Below are positions 28,422 to 37,267 of a stretch of DNA of 64,000 bases, one piece after another. Origin of the DNA: an uncultured Pelagibacteraceae bacterium (GTDB lineage: Bacteria > Pseudomonadota > Alphaproteobacteria > Pelagibacterales > Pelagibacteraceae); the NCBI GenBank assembly GCA_902561585.1, contig CACEQK010000002.1, positions 22,765 to 86,764 of the forward strand. Reading direction: 5' to 3'. Every line of letters begins with the position of its first letter. The stretch's first letter is position 1. The translations under genes were made by a program, and so were the position numbers. The notes below the pieces were generated by a model, which did no database searches, was not told the origin of the DNA, and worked only from the letters and a program-made list of their open reading frames with translations.

Positions 28422-29339
28422 TCAAAAATTATTTTTTTGAGTAGATTTTAAAACTGAGCTACAAATTCTTTGTGTTTGAATTCCTTCACTAAGCAAAATT
28501 GTTTTATCTTTATAAATAAAATCTTTGAGGCATTTTAAATAGCTATCCTTATGTTTAATATCAAAGTTTTCATACAAAATATTTTTTCTAAAATATTTAT
28601 TTGAGTCTATTACAAAATTGTTTCCAAAAAGTTTAATCCTTTCTTCATGGCCAAGTCGGCTTGATCTGCTAAATATAAACTCTACTACACTTCCATTGTT
28701 AAACTTCATATTAATAATAGCATCTGAAAAATCTTTTTTATCCAAAAATTCTTTTCTACTTATGGATTTGGCAATAGTTTTTATATTTTTTGGCATTGAA
28801 TTTACAAACCAATTTGCAAGATCAAAAAAATGAAAACCTTTATCCATAAATAAACCGCCATTTCGAACTGATTGATTTACATTAGCTTTAAAAGATCTAG
28901 ATATGATTTGAGCTATTTTTACTTTTCTGTTTTTTAGAATTTTTTTCATTTTGAGATAAGGGTATGAATATCTCCTATTTAAACCTATGCAAATTTTAAT
29001 TTTGTTTACTGCTATTTTTTTTTTTAATAAATTTAATTTATTAGAATCTAAAGAGATTGGTTTTTCACAATAAATCATCTTTTTAAGATTGATGAGTTTA
29101 GTTAAATAATACTCATGAGTTGTTGTGGGTGAGGCTATGATGAATAATTTGATGCTTTTATCTTTTAGGATGCTATTAAAATTACTTGAAGATAAACAAT
29201 TATATTTTTTTGAAATTTTCTTCCTTAAGTCAGGATCAACATCGAAAACATAAGATAACTTAGTTTTTTTTATTTTTTTTAGGTTACTACAATGAATTTG
29301 TCCAATTTTTGATAATCCTATCACACAGGATTTGATCAT
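28422..29339 (-). CDS. Gfo/Idh/MocA family dehydrogenase (1 of 3)
   Basis: NAD(P)-dependent sugar- or cyclitol-type oxidoreductase, 305 residues, substrate unknown. The Rossmann start is IKSCVIGLSKIGQIHCSNLK, the catalytic-lysine motif is CEKPIS near residue 93, GLNRRYSYPY follows, and MDKGFHFFDLANWF supplies the His/Asp pair. It is the last of three consecutive Gfo/Idh/MocA genes, starting directly at the stop of the middle one. It is shorter than the other two because its C-terminal sheet is trimmed. Confidence 0.85.
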   Translation of the reverse strand: MIKSCVIGLSKIGQIHCSNLKKIKKTKLSYVFDVDPDLRKKISKKYNCLSSSNFNSILKDKSIKLFIIASPTTTHEYYLTKLINLKKMIYCEKPISLDSNKLNLLKKKIAVNKIKICIGLNRRYSYPYLKMKKILKNRKVKIAQIISRSFKANVNQSVRNGGLFMDKGFHFFDLANWFVNSMPKNIKTIAKSISRKEFLDKKDFSDAIINMKFNNGSVVEFIFSRSSRLGHEERIKLFGNNFVIDSNKYFRKNILYENFDIKHKDSYLKCLKDFIYKDKTILLSEGIQTQRICSSVLKSTQKNNF

Positions 29340-30470
29340 TTAAAATGAGACCCATTTCTTTTTTGAAGAGGATTTTACGCACCCATCAATAAACTTGGCT
29401 GTAAGCAAACCTTCATAAGCTGTTGGGAATAAAAATCTTGTATTTCTATTATTAGAATTAATTTTTGAAGCTATTTCTTTATATAAGTTTGAAAAAGCAC
29501 TTAGGTAACCCTCGGGATGACCATATTTAATTCTTGAAAATTTTTTTGAGAAATGACTTTCATTAAATCCTCTTTCTAAAATTTTAGTTGCACCATTCGC
29601 CGAACTAAACTTTAAATAATTTGGTTCATTTTGAACCCACTCCATACTACCTTTTGATCCAAATACTCTTATTTTTAATCCGTAAATACCGCCCTTAGCA
29701 GTAGTCGATGCCCAAAACAAACCCTTAGCTCCATTCTCATAATTTATAAAAACTTGAGCGTTTGTATCAAATCTAATTTTTTTTGAATATTGTTTGATAT
29801 CTGCAAATAAGCTTTTTCCTTTAAGACCAGTAATGTAATTACATAAATGATATGCATGAGATCCAATTTCATTTAGTACAGTAGAAACTCCGGCTATTTT
29901 TTTATTTAACTTCCATTTGAATATTTTTTTTGCAGAACTTACGGTAACTTTTTTACCATTAGACCAGTCCTGGACATACTCAACATTAATATATTCAATA
30001 CTTCCAAGTTTATTATCTTCTACTAATTTTTTAGCATACCTTACCATTGGGTAAGCCGAATAATTATGTGTAAGTCCGTAAACAATTTTTTTATTATTTT
30101 TAATTGTTTTATAAAGTTTTTTAGCTTGAGTAAGAGAACCTGCAAAAGGTTTGTCGGATATTACATGAATGTTATTTTTAATAAATAATTCTGCAATCTC
30201 TTGGTGACTTCCAGGGGGTGTCATAATTGCCACCACATCGATACCATTTTTAATTTTTTTTTCAAAATAGCAAAGATCTTTATAACTTTTGTAACATCTA
30301 TCTTTTTTTACTCCTATACTCGTTCCAAAAGATTGATTGATTTTAAAATTTCTTGAAAAAACGCCTGCTACAATTTCATATTTATCATCAAATCTTGAAG
30401 CTATCCTATGAACATGACCAATCCATGATCCAGGACCACCACCAATAATACCAAGTTTAAGTCTTTTCAT
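29340..30470 (-). CDS. Gfo/Idh/MocA family dehydrogenase (2 of 3)
   Basis: A 376-residue member with the Rossmann start LGIIGGGPGSWIGHVHRIAS, SDKPFAGSLTQAKKLY (catalytic lysine; DKP instead of EKP), YGLTHNYSAYPM and NEIGSHAYHLCNYITG (two His). The longer GSWIGHVHR segment resembles a subgroup often found with inositol or sugar-acid catabolism, but the substrate cannot be named. It overlaps the preceding gene by one base. Confidence 0.86.
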   Translation of the reverse strand: MKRLKLGIIGGGPGSWIGHVHRIASRFDDKYEIVAGVFSRNFKINQSFGTSIGVKKDRCYKSYKDLCYFEKKIKNGIDVVAIMTPPGSHQEIAELFIKNNIHVISDKPFAGSLTQAKKLYKTIKNNKKIVYGLTHNYSAYPMVRYAKKLVEDNKLGSIEYINVEYVQDWSNGKKVTVSSAKKIFKWKLNKKIAGVSTVLNEIGSHAYHLCNYITGLKGKSLFADIKQYSKKIRFDTNAQVFINYENGAKGLFWASTTAKGGIYGLKIRVFGSKGSMEWVQNEPNYLKFSSANGATKILERGFNESHFSKKFSRIKYGHPEGYLSAFSNLYKEIASKINSNNRNTRFLFPTAYEGLLTAKFIDGCVKSSSKKKWVSF

Positions 30471-31510
30471 TAGTTTACTTTAATTTTTTTTCCAGTTTTT
30501 GTACTTCTTAGTATGGCATCAAATATCTTAAGTGATTGCAAGCCATCATTCCCACTTACTTTTGGTTTAGCTTTACCAGATACAACATCGCATAAATGAT
30601 CAATTTGATTTATTAAAGTAAATCTACTCAAACGAATATTTAAATCCTTATGAAAAATTGGTTTCCACCAACTTCTCTCACCTTTATTATACCAATGTTT
30701 TAAATTAGGAAATTGTATCGAGCCTTTTGTCCCTCCAATAAAATATGCTGATTGATTTGTTATAGGGTAGGCAGGATTTTCTCCAGCTGTAAGCTCATAA
30801 CTATAAGGAGCTACAATTGTATCTGAAACACTTAATGTACATAACGCACCTGATCTGAAGGAAAAATTAACAATTGCTGTATCCTCAACTTCATATTTTC
30901 TAATTTTATTTGAAGTTGTTGCTTGAACATGAGTTATGGGACCTAATAAATAACAAATAAGATCAATATCATGGACTAGATTAATACCTAAAGGACCTCC
31001 ACCTTTTTTAATACGCCATTTTTCTTTGTACCAATCTTTATTTTTGTATAACCAACACATAACATTAGCAGCAACAATTTTTCCAAGATTTCCGCTATCA
31101 ATCTGTTTCTTTACTTTTGTAACTATACTGTTGTGCCTTCTATGATAGCCGATAAGAAGGTGAGTTTTATTTTTTTTTGAGCTCTGAATAATTTTTTTTG
31201 CTTTTGAGATGTTATCGGAAATTGGTTTTTCTAATAAAACAGGTATTTTTGCATCTAAAAAGCTTATCGTATGCTTTTCGTGAAACTGATTGGGTGTAGC
31301 TACAATTACAGCATCTGGTTTATTATTACTAAGTAATTCAGTCGATGATTTATAAAATGGAACTTTAAACTTTTTAGCATGAATAATTGAATTTTTATTT
31401 ACATCAACAACTGAATGGAGTTTTGCTTTTTTTGAAACCCTTAAAGCTTTTAAATGTTGACTGCCCATCAGACCAATTCCAACAACTGCAATCTTTATTT
31501 TGTTTTTCAC
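30470..31510 (-). CDS. Gfo/Idh/MocA family dehydrogenase (3 of 3)
   Basis: A 346-residue member: IAVVGIGLMGSQHLKALR at the N-terminus, EKPISDNISKAKKII near residue 94, LIGYHRRHN, and GGPLGINLVHDIDLICYLLG with the His/Asp pair. The start codon is GTG. It lies 1 base after the GGCT-like gene stop, so the trio probably belongs to the long minus-strand transcript beginning near livF. Confidence 0.86.
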   Translation of the reverse strand: MKNKIKIAVVGIGLMGSQHLKALRVSKKAKLHSVVDVNKNSIIHAKKFKVPFYKSSTELLSNNKPDAVIVATPNQFHEKHTISFLDAKIPVLLEKPISDNISKAKKIIQSSKKNKTHLLIGYHRRHNSIVTKVKKQIDSGNLGKIVAANVMCWLYKNKDWYKEKWRIKKGGGPLGINLVHDIDLICYLLGPITHVQATTSNKIRKYEVEDTAIVNFSFRSGALCTLSVSDTIVAPYSYELTAGENPAYPITNQSAYFIGGTKGSIQFPNLKHWYNKGERSWWKPIFHKDLNIRLSRFTLINQIDHLCDVVSGKAKPKVSGNDGLQSLKIFDAILRSTKTGKKIKVN

Positions 31511-31511
31511 T

Positions 31512-31916
31512 TTAATATTTAAAATTGAATTTATAGTTATTTTGTCGATAACCGCTTTTCATGACTTTAAGATAATACTTTGCGGGTTTTAAGGTAGGAG
31601 TTTTTCGTTTCATAAAATAATACATTACTTTTTTTCTATTTTTATTAAAAAATTTTTTTATATATAACTTAGGATAGTCTTCGTATCTATCTAATTTTTT
31701 CTCGGTTGCTTTATCTATTTCATAAATAATACCTTTTACACTTGAACCTTTTTTTCTTTGTATATCTGGAACTCTATATTTTGATCTAAAGACTAATTCA
31801 AAACCTTTTAAAATATACTTGCTTTGATATTTTGCATTTTTATATTTCTTTACAAAAATTTTTTTATTTAGATTTGTACCATAAGCAAAGTACAAAAGTT
31901 TCTTAGTATTTAGCAT
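31512..31916 (-). CDS. Gamma-glutamylcyclotransferase-like (AIG2/GGCT fold) protein
   Basis: A 134-residue protein with the GGCT-fold opening YFAYGTNLNKKIF (substrate loop YGTN at 12-15) and a candidate catalytic Glu79 in LDRYEDYPKLY. GGCT-fold enzymes cyclize gamma-glutamyl compounds to 5-oxoproline. Specificity varies widely and is not predictable here. Its start overlaps the CitE-like gene stop by one base. Confidence 0.78.
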   Translation of the reverse strand: MLNTKKLLYFAYGTNLNKKIFVKKYKNAKYQSKYILKGFELVFRSKYRVPDIQRKKGSSVKGIIYEIDKATEKKLDRYEDYPKLYIKKFFNKNRKKVMYYFMKRKTPTLKPAKYYLKVMKSGYRQNNYKFNFKY

Positions 31917-32566
31917 TAAAAAATTTTATTTGAGATTTGAACTTGGTCCGGATGAATACAAGCTTTACCACCAAAACCTAATTTTTTAACAAAATTACAT
32001 GATTTTTCAAATCCATTTAAATCTTTGAAATTCAAATATGAGGTATCTATTGGGCTATTAATATTCTTAGACTTATTTACGATGTTTTTTCTAAATTCTA
32101 ATATTTCTTTTTCATCTTCTGAAATCTTAAGATTTATCGATTTAGCTAAATCATGAGAGCCGAAAGAAATGATTTGAATTCTTTCTGAAAAAGAACAAAT
32201 CTCCTCAAGATTAGCCAGTCCATTTATACTTTCTAAAATTGGAATTATATCAGTTTTTAATTTCTCGGATTTTTTTAACAAAGCATCTATTTCAATTAAC
32301 TGATTTTTTGTTTCTGTAAACGGAAGAAAAATTCCGGGGAATTTTTCTGATGTTACAAATTCTAAATCTGAATTATTATTTATCCTTATATATGTTTGAT
32401 CTTTTTTAACATTACATTCTTTTATTATTTTCTTGGCCTGTTCTTTTTGATCATCAGGAACAGTTGACTCTAAATCAAGAACAACTAAATCTGCTTTTAA
32501 TGTATAAGCTTTTTTAATTTTTTTTTCTTCATGTCCTGGAACGAATAAAACAGATCTAAATTTCAT
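31916..32566 (-). CDS. HpcH/HpaI (CitE-like) aldolase/lyase
   Basis: A 216-residue TIM-barrel protein of the CitE/malyl-CoA lyase group: RSVLFVPGHEEKKIKKAY, LDLESTVPDDQK, metal-ligand ILESINGLANLEEI and FGSHDLAKSI, and GGKACIHPDQV near the C-terminus. It ends a few residues after IHPDQV, about 50-70 residues earlier than typical CitE proteins, so the C-terminal lid is missing or reduced. In a cluster with a CoA synthetase it could cleave a beta-hydroxyacyl-CoA or a 2-hydroxyacid. Overlaps the enolase-superfamily gene by 11 bases. Confidence 0.83.
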   Translation of the reverse strand: MKFRSVLFVPGHEEKKIKKAYTLKADLVVLDLESTVPDDQKEQAKKIIKECNVKKDQTYIRINNNSDLEFVTSEKFPGIFLPFTETKNQLIEIDALLKKSEKLKTDIIPILESINGLANLEEICSFSERIQIISFGSHDLAKSINLKISEDEKEILEFRKNIVNKSKNINSPIDTSYLNFKDLNGFEKSCNFVKKLGFGGKACIHPDQVQISNKIF

Positions 32567-33644
32567 ATTTACTTAATTTATTATAATCTAAATCAATACC
32601 AAGACCCGGTCCTGAAGGTAATTTATATTTCCCATTTAATGCTCTTTTAAAATTTGGGTAGAATTCTTGATCAATTTCTAAATAGAATCTTTCTATATAG
32701 GTGTCCTTTTTCATCAATGCAGCTAATTGAAGAGTAGCTAAAAAACCTGGTCCAAAATAAGCAGTGTGAGGCATTACAGAGACATTATTTTTTTCTGCAT
32801 GCTGAATAATTTTAAACATTTCATAAATACCACCAACTTTAATTACTGATGGTTGAACAAAAGTAACTGCTTTTTGTTTGATCATTGATTTAAACTCAAA
32901 TTCTGTACACGCATTCTCCCCGCAGGCTAAGGGTATTCCAAGTTCTTTATTTAATTTTGCAAGAGTTTCATAATCTTCTGGCGGGTAAATAGGTTCTTCC
33001 AACCAAGTTAGTTTCATACTTTTTAAAAAATCTTTTTTGGATAATGTTTCTTCATAAGTCCAAGGACAATTAGTATCTAACATTAAAGGAAGATTACCTG
33101 TTCCTTTTCTTCCAGCTTCAATGCAATCATTTTCTATTTCATGAAGTTTTATAGCTTGGTAACCATCATCTAATGATTGCTTACATTTTTGCTCTATTAT
33201 TTTTGGATCACCATATCTAAAAAGACTTGAATAGGCTTTAAATAGATCTTTATTTTTTTTTCCTAACAATTCATGAATTGGCTTATTTTTTTCTTTGCCT
33301 AAAGCATCCCATAATGCAATTTCAACACCAGATATTGCAAACATTGTTATCCCGTATCTACCAAATAAGTGCAAAGATTTTTGAAGAGTTAAAAGAAGAT
33401 CTGGTATATTACTCATATCTTTTCCAACGAGTAGTGGAGCCACCATCTCTTCAATTGCTATTTTTACTGCTTTCCAACTTGTATAACCAAAGGCTTCACC
33501 CCAACCAGTGATACCTTTATCTGTTTCAATTTTTACTAAGTTAAATTCTAAACTTTTCCATTCTTTTCCATGAAAAATTACCTTTTTTCCTCCATGGCTA
33601 AACGGCATACTCAAAGTGATTACTTTGATTGATTTAATTTTCAT
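32556..33644 (-). CDS. Mandelate racemase/muconate lactonizing enzyme family protein
   Basis: A 362-residue enolase-superfamily protein with capping domain and barrel. Metal ligands D190, E216 and E243 are present (LMLD, WLEEP, CGENA). Base candidates are K166 with H168 in AIKLHE, and H293 in MPHTAYFGPG. The Asp that normally pairs with that His is replaced: QPSVIKVGG has S266 instead of Asp. Likely an acid-sugar dehydratase, racemase or epimerase; the substrate cannot be assigned. It sits between the crotonase (1-base overlap) and the CitE-like lyase. Confidence 0.87.
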   Translation of the reverse strand: MKIKSIKVITLSMPFSHGGKKVIFHGKEWKSLEFNLVKIETDKGITGWGEAFGYTSWKAVKIAIEEMVAPLLVGKDMSNIPDLLLTLQKSLHLFGRYGITMFAISGVEIALWDALGKEKNKPIHELLGKKNKDLFKAYSSLFRYGDPKIIEQKCKQSLDDGYQAIKLHEIENDCIEAGRKGTGNLPLMLDTNCPWTYEETLSKKDFLKSMKLTWLEEPIYPPEDYETLAKLNKELGIPLACGENACTEFEFKSMIKQKAVTFVQPSVIKVGGIYEMFKIIQHAEKNNVSVMPHTAYFGPGFLATLQLAALMKKDTYIERFYLEIDQEFYPNFKRALNGKYKLPSGPGLGIDLDYNKLSKYEI

Positions 33645-34414
33645 TATCTAAATTTTTTGAAATTTGGCTTTCTTTTTTCTAGAAAGGCCTTTGCGCCTTC
33701 AGCCTGTTCTCCAGTTTTAAAATAACCAGGAGCAACTTCTTCAACCATACCTTTTTGTGTAATTTTTAAAATTTCTTCAAATTGTTTTCTAAAACTTGCC
33801 TTTAATATTTTTAAACAAGTTGGTGCAGCTTTTAAAATTTCATCGCCATACTTTTTAACTTCCTCATCTAATTTATCTTTTTTCACTACTGAATTTACCA
33901 AACCCCAATTCATCATCTCTTTTGCAGAGTATCTTTTACAAGTCATCCACATTTCTCTTGCTCGTTTATGTCCTAAAATATTCGCAGAATGAGCAACGAT
34001 AGCTCCTCCGGCTGGAGAACCAACTCGGGGACCATTTTGTCCAAATATAGAATTCTCACTTGCTATAGTTAAATCACAAAAGTAAGCCATATGATTTCCA
34101 CCACCAATCGCGTACCCATCAACTTTAGCTATGATTGGTTTACTACATTTTGTTAAGTGAATGTGAAATTCGTATTCATGATCTTGAAATTCTTTAGAAC
34201 TTTCCCAATTCATATCTCCACCAGAGCAAAAGGCTCTATCTCCAGTACCTGATAAAACTATTACTCCAACTTCTTTATCTTTTTCTGCAGCATCAAGAGC
34301 TGTCTTAAGTTCTTGAAGAGTTACTGGTGTAAAAGCATTTAACACTTTAGGTCTATTTATAGTGACATGAGCATAGTCACCTTTGACTTCATATAATATA
34401 TCTTTAAATTGCAT
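33644..34414 (-). CDS. Crotonase-fold enzyme, MenB/BadI-like
   Basis: A 256-residue enoyl-CoA hydratase/isomerase superfamily protein. Oxyanion-hole segments are AFCSGGDMN and GYAIGGGNHMAYFCDLTIA. The stretch IFGQNGPRVGS, GHKRAREMWM and the tail AFLEKRKPNFKKF closely resemble MenB and BadI, which close or open carbon rings of CoA esters, more than ordinary hydratases. The Asp following VGS in MenB and BadI is replaced here (VGSPAGG). With no other menaquinone genes nearby, a role in catabolism of a cyclic or branched acyl-CoA is more likely than naphthoate synthesis. Confidence 0.85.
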   Translation of the reverse strand: MQFKDILYEVKGDYAHVTINRPKVLNAFTPVTLQELKTALDAAEKDKEVGVIVLSGTGDRAFCSGGDMNWESSKEFQDHEYEFHIHLTKCSKPIIAKVDGYAIGGGNHMAYFCDLTIASENSIFGQNGPRVGSPAGGAIVAHSANILGHKRAREMWMTCKRYSAKEMMNWGLVNSVVKKDKLDEEVKKYGDEILKAAPTCLKILKASFRKQFEEILKITQKGMVEEVAPGYFKTGEQAEGAKAFLEKRKPNFKKFR

Positions 34415-36317
34415 GCGATCTAATCTCCTCTACAGATTCTGGATTTAATAGCGTTGATAAATCACCTGGGTCTTGGTTTGCTAAACATGATTTTATAACT
34501 CTTCTCATAATTTTCATATTTCTTGTTTTAGGTAAATCTTTTACAAAAATTACCTTATCAGGCTTAAATGATTTCCCTAAATCTTTTATAACTAAATCTT
34601 CAAAAAAACTTTCTTTTTGATCATTATTTTCTGCTGGAACGATAGATAAAATAATTTTTGACCCTTTATTTGCGTCAGGTATTCCAACAGCAGCGACCTC
34701 TTTTGCTTTTCCACTTTTGACTATTACGCTCTCGAGCTCTGATGGACCAATTCTTTTGCCTGATACTTTTATGGTATCATCAGATCTTCCATGTAAATAC
34801 CAATGACCATCAACATCTTTACTTGCAAGATCACCATGCACCCAATAATCTTTAATTATACTCCAATAATTATCGATGTAACGCTTATCATCGTTCCATA
34901 AGCTCTTAGTTAATCCGATTGATGATTTTCTCATGACTAATTCACCCATCTCATTTGTGGAAACTTTTTGTCCATCTAAATTTAAGATATCCGCGCTCAT
35001 TCCGGGAATGGGAGCATTAAAAGATCCAACTTTGAAAGGACGATGTAAACAACAATGTAAAATAGAACCTGAAACCTCAGTACCTCCAGCTGAATTCATA
35101 ATAGGAACTTTAGATTTACCAATGACTTGAAATAACCATTTCCAAGGTTTTTCAGTCCAAGGTTCTCCACCAGTACAAATCATTCTAAGTGAGCTTAAAT
35201 CTAAATCTTTAAAAAGTTTTTCATCTTTAATCATTTGTGATCTGATGAGAGCGGGGGAAAGCTCCGTCCAGGAAATTTTGTATTTTTCAATAAGTTTCCA
35301 AAAACGAACCTCATCGGGAAAATCAGGCACTCCTTCAGCAATTACCATTTGCGCTCCGTGTACAGAAGCAATTGTTGCAGACTTAGAACCCACCATCCAT
35401 CCCATATCAGCCATACATAAATGAATATCTCTTTGTTTAAAGTCTGCTAAAACTCCTTCATCAAAAGACATCTTAGCAACTAAACCAATATGAGTGTAAA
35501 CACATCCTTTGGGTTTTCCGGTTGTACCTGATGTAAAGTGTATAATAGCAGGATCCTCAGCATCGGTTTCCTCTGTTTTTAAATTATCAGAAACATTTTG
35601 AAAATTTTCCCAATTAAAGATTTTCTTTCCTTTCTCTTTTCCTAACAAAAAAACTTTTTCTAAAGAAATGACTTGATCTAATTCATTTTTAATTTGATCA
35701 AACATTCTTATTTCTTTTGCTTTTCTAAATGTTTTTTCAACAGTAAAAATACCTTTAGCTTTTGCTATATTGAGTCTTTCAATAACTGCCTTTGATCCAT
35801 ATCCGGAGAATAATGGTAGCACTACACATCCAATTTTTAAAATAGCAAAGTAAGCAACGTAAGTTTCTATAAATTGAGGCATATATAATGCGATCACATC
35901 ACCTTTTTTAAAACCATTAGTCTTTAAAGTATTCCCAACCTTTGATATTTGCTTATCAAATTCTTCATAAGTAATTGAGCTTTCTTTCCCGTCTTCTCTT
36001 TCGGCAAAAATAAAAGTATTTTTAAAAAATTCCTTATCTTTATGTCGATCTATACAATTTAAAACTATATTAGTTTTTCCCCCGATACACCACCTTGTCC
36101 AAGGAGTCCCTTTTGATTCATCTAATATTTTTGAGTAAGGTTTATAAAATTTTAAATCTGAAAATTTTATTACATTGTCCCATAACCATCCAGGATCAGA
36201 AAAACTTTTTTTCTCAAGTTCATCGTAATTTTTTAATTTACAATGTTGTATAAACTTAGTTAGTTTTGAATTCCTAATCTGCTCTTTTGATGCATGCCAA
36301 ATAATTTCTTTAGACAC
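34404..36317 (-). CDS. Acyl-CoA synthetase (acetyl/acetoacetyl-CoA synthetase type)
   Basis: A 637-residue ANL-superfamily ligase that activates a carboxylate with ATP and CoA. The AMP-binding loop HFTSGTTGKPKGCVYTH is near residue 260, NSAGGTEVSGS follows, WVHGDLASKD and LHGRSDDTIKVSGKRIGPSE mark the hinge, and the acyl-transfer Lys is in PKTRNMKIMRR near residue 609. Size and N-terminal extension resemble acetoacetyl-CoA synthetase. The start codon is GTG, 6 bases after the PanE-like gene. It overlaps the crotonase by 11 bases. It probably activates the acid imported by the adjacent Liv-type transporter. Confidence 0.9.
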   Translation of the reverse strand: MSKEIIWHASKEQIRNSKLTKFIQHCKLKNYDELEKKSFSDPGWLWDNVIKFSDLKFYKPYSKILDESKGTPWTRWCIGGKTNIVLNCIDRHKDKEFFKNTFIFAEREDGKESSITYEEFDKQISKVGNTLKTNGFKKGDVIALYMPQFIETYVAYFAILKIGCVVLPLFSGYGSKAVIERLNIAKAKGIFTVEKTFRKAKEIRMFDQIKNELDQVISLEKVFLLGKEKGKKIFNWENFQNVSDNLKTEETDAEDPAIIHFTSGTTGKPKGCVYTHIGLVAKMSFDEGVLADFKQRDIHLCMADMGWMVGSKSATIASVHGAQMVIAEGVPDFPDEVRFWKLIEKYKISWTELSPALIRSQMIKDEKLFKDLDLSSLRMICTGGEPWTEKPWKWLFQVIGKSKVPIMNSAGGTEVSGSILHCCLHRPFKVGSFNAPIPGMSADILNLDGQKVSTNEMGELVMRKSSIGLTKSLWNDDKRYIDNYWSIIKDYWVHGDLASKDVDGHWYLHGRSDDTIKVSGKRIGPSELESVIVKSGKAKEVAAVGIPDANKGSKIILSIVPAENNDQKESFFEDLVIKDLGKSFKPDKVIFVKDLPKTRNMKIMRRVIKSCLANQDPGDLSTLLNPESVEEIRSHAI

Positions 36318-36322
36318 AGGTC

Positions 36323-37267
36323 CTATACGTACATACCCTCTTTAATCTTAATAATATTGTACATGAGGTCATTTAAAGGCGTCTTAATCCCATGTTTTTT
36401 TCCAATTTTAGAAACAGCTCCACTTATGAAATCAATTTCTGTTTTTCTATGCTTTACAACATCGAATGCCATTGATGATTTATTGGTTTGTCTTGAGTCT
36501 ACTATTCTATTGAACATTTCTAAACAATCACTCTCACTTACATCAACTCCATCGGCTTTTGCTACTTCTCTAGTTTCAAGGATTATATCCTTACCTAATT
36601 TTCGAGACATAGTCTGATTTTTATTAGAAATGTATAAATCTGTATGATGTAAATCAAATATTGCAGATAAAGGACCAATCGCTGTTAAAGCAAATAATTT
36701 CATCCATTTTCTTCTTTTAATATTTTCTTCTGCAATTGTTTCTAAGCCATGTGCAGTAAAAGTTTCAGCTAAATCTTTTACCCTCTCACTTAAACCACCT
36801 TCGTATTCACCAATCCATGATGGTAAACTTGCGTGGTTTTGAATTATTCCAGGACCTTGAATACTAGAAGCTTGTGTTGTGGAACCACCTAAAACTTTTT
36901 CTTTACCAGCTATTTTTTGCATGATTTCTTCATGCCCAATACCATTTTGAAATGACATTAGTACTGTATTATCTCCGATAATATTTTTTGAATTGGATAA
37001 AGCTTGTTCTAAAGCTGTAGCTTTACACATAATAATTATTGCATCGACTGGCTTTAAAGTTTTTGGATCAGTTGTAGCATGGATTTTTACTGTTCTATCT
37101 CCGCCATGACCCATCATTTTTAAACCTTTACTATTAATTTCGTCTACATGTTCTTTCCAAACATCAATAAGATGAACCTCTAAACCTTTTTCAGCTAACA
37201 ACCCGCCGAAAAGACAGCCCATAGCACCAGCACCTAATACTGCAACTTTTGTATCTTTCCTTATCAT
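36323..37267 (-). CDS. Ketopantoate-reductase (PanE/ApbA) family protein
   Basis: A 314-residue NADP-dependent 2-oxoacid reductase: nucleotide loop GAGAMG at 12-17, K82 in MCKATALEQ, N108 in SFQNGIG, K190 in RRKWMKL and E257 in KTEIDF, corresponding to the PanE active-site Lys and Glu. The Asn usually four residues after that Lys is absent (KLFALTAIGPL). The context is a catabolic and transport cluster, so it may reduce another 2-oxoacid instead of ketopantoate. The start overlaps the livH stop by one base. Confidence 0.83.
   Translation of the reverse strand: MIRKDTKVAVLGAGAMGCLFGGLLAEKGLEVHLIDVWKEHVDEINSKGLKMMGHGGDRTVKIHATTDPKTLKPVDAIIIMCKATALEQALSNSKNIIGDNTVLMSFQNGIGHEEIMQKIAGKEKVLGGSTTQASSIQGPGIIQNHASLPSWIGEYEGGLSERVKDLAETFTAHGLETIAEENIKRRKWMKLFALTAIGPLSAIFDLHHTDLYISNKNQTMSRKLGKDIILETREVAKADGVDVSESDCLEMFNRIVDSRQTNKSSMAFDVVKHRKTEIDFISGAVSKIGKKHGIKTPLNDLMYNIIKIKEGMYV

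Noticed and set aside
33644..34414. Annotation as naphthoate synthase MenB
   Set aside because: No other menaquinone gene is visible, the active-site Asp is missing, and the context is acyl-CoA catabolism.
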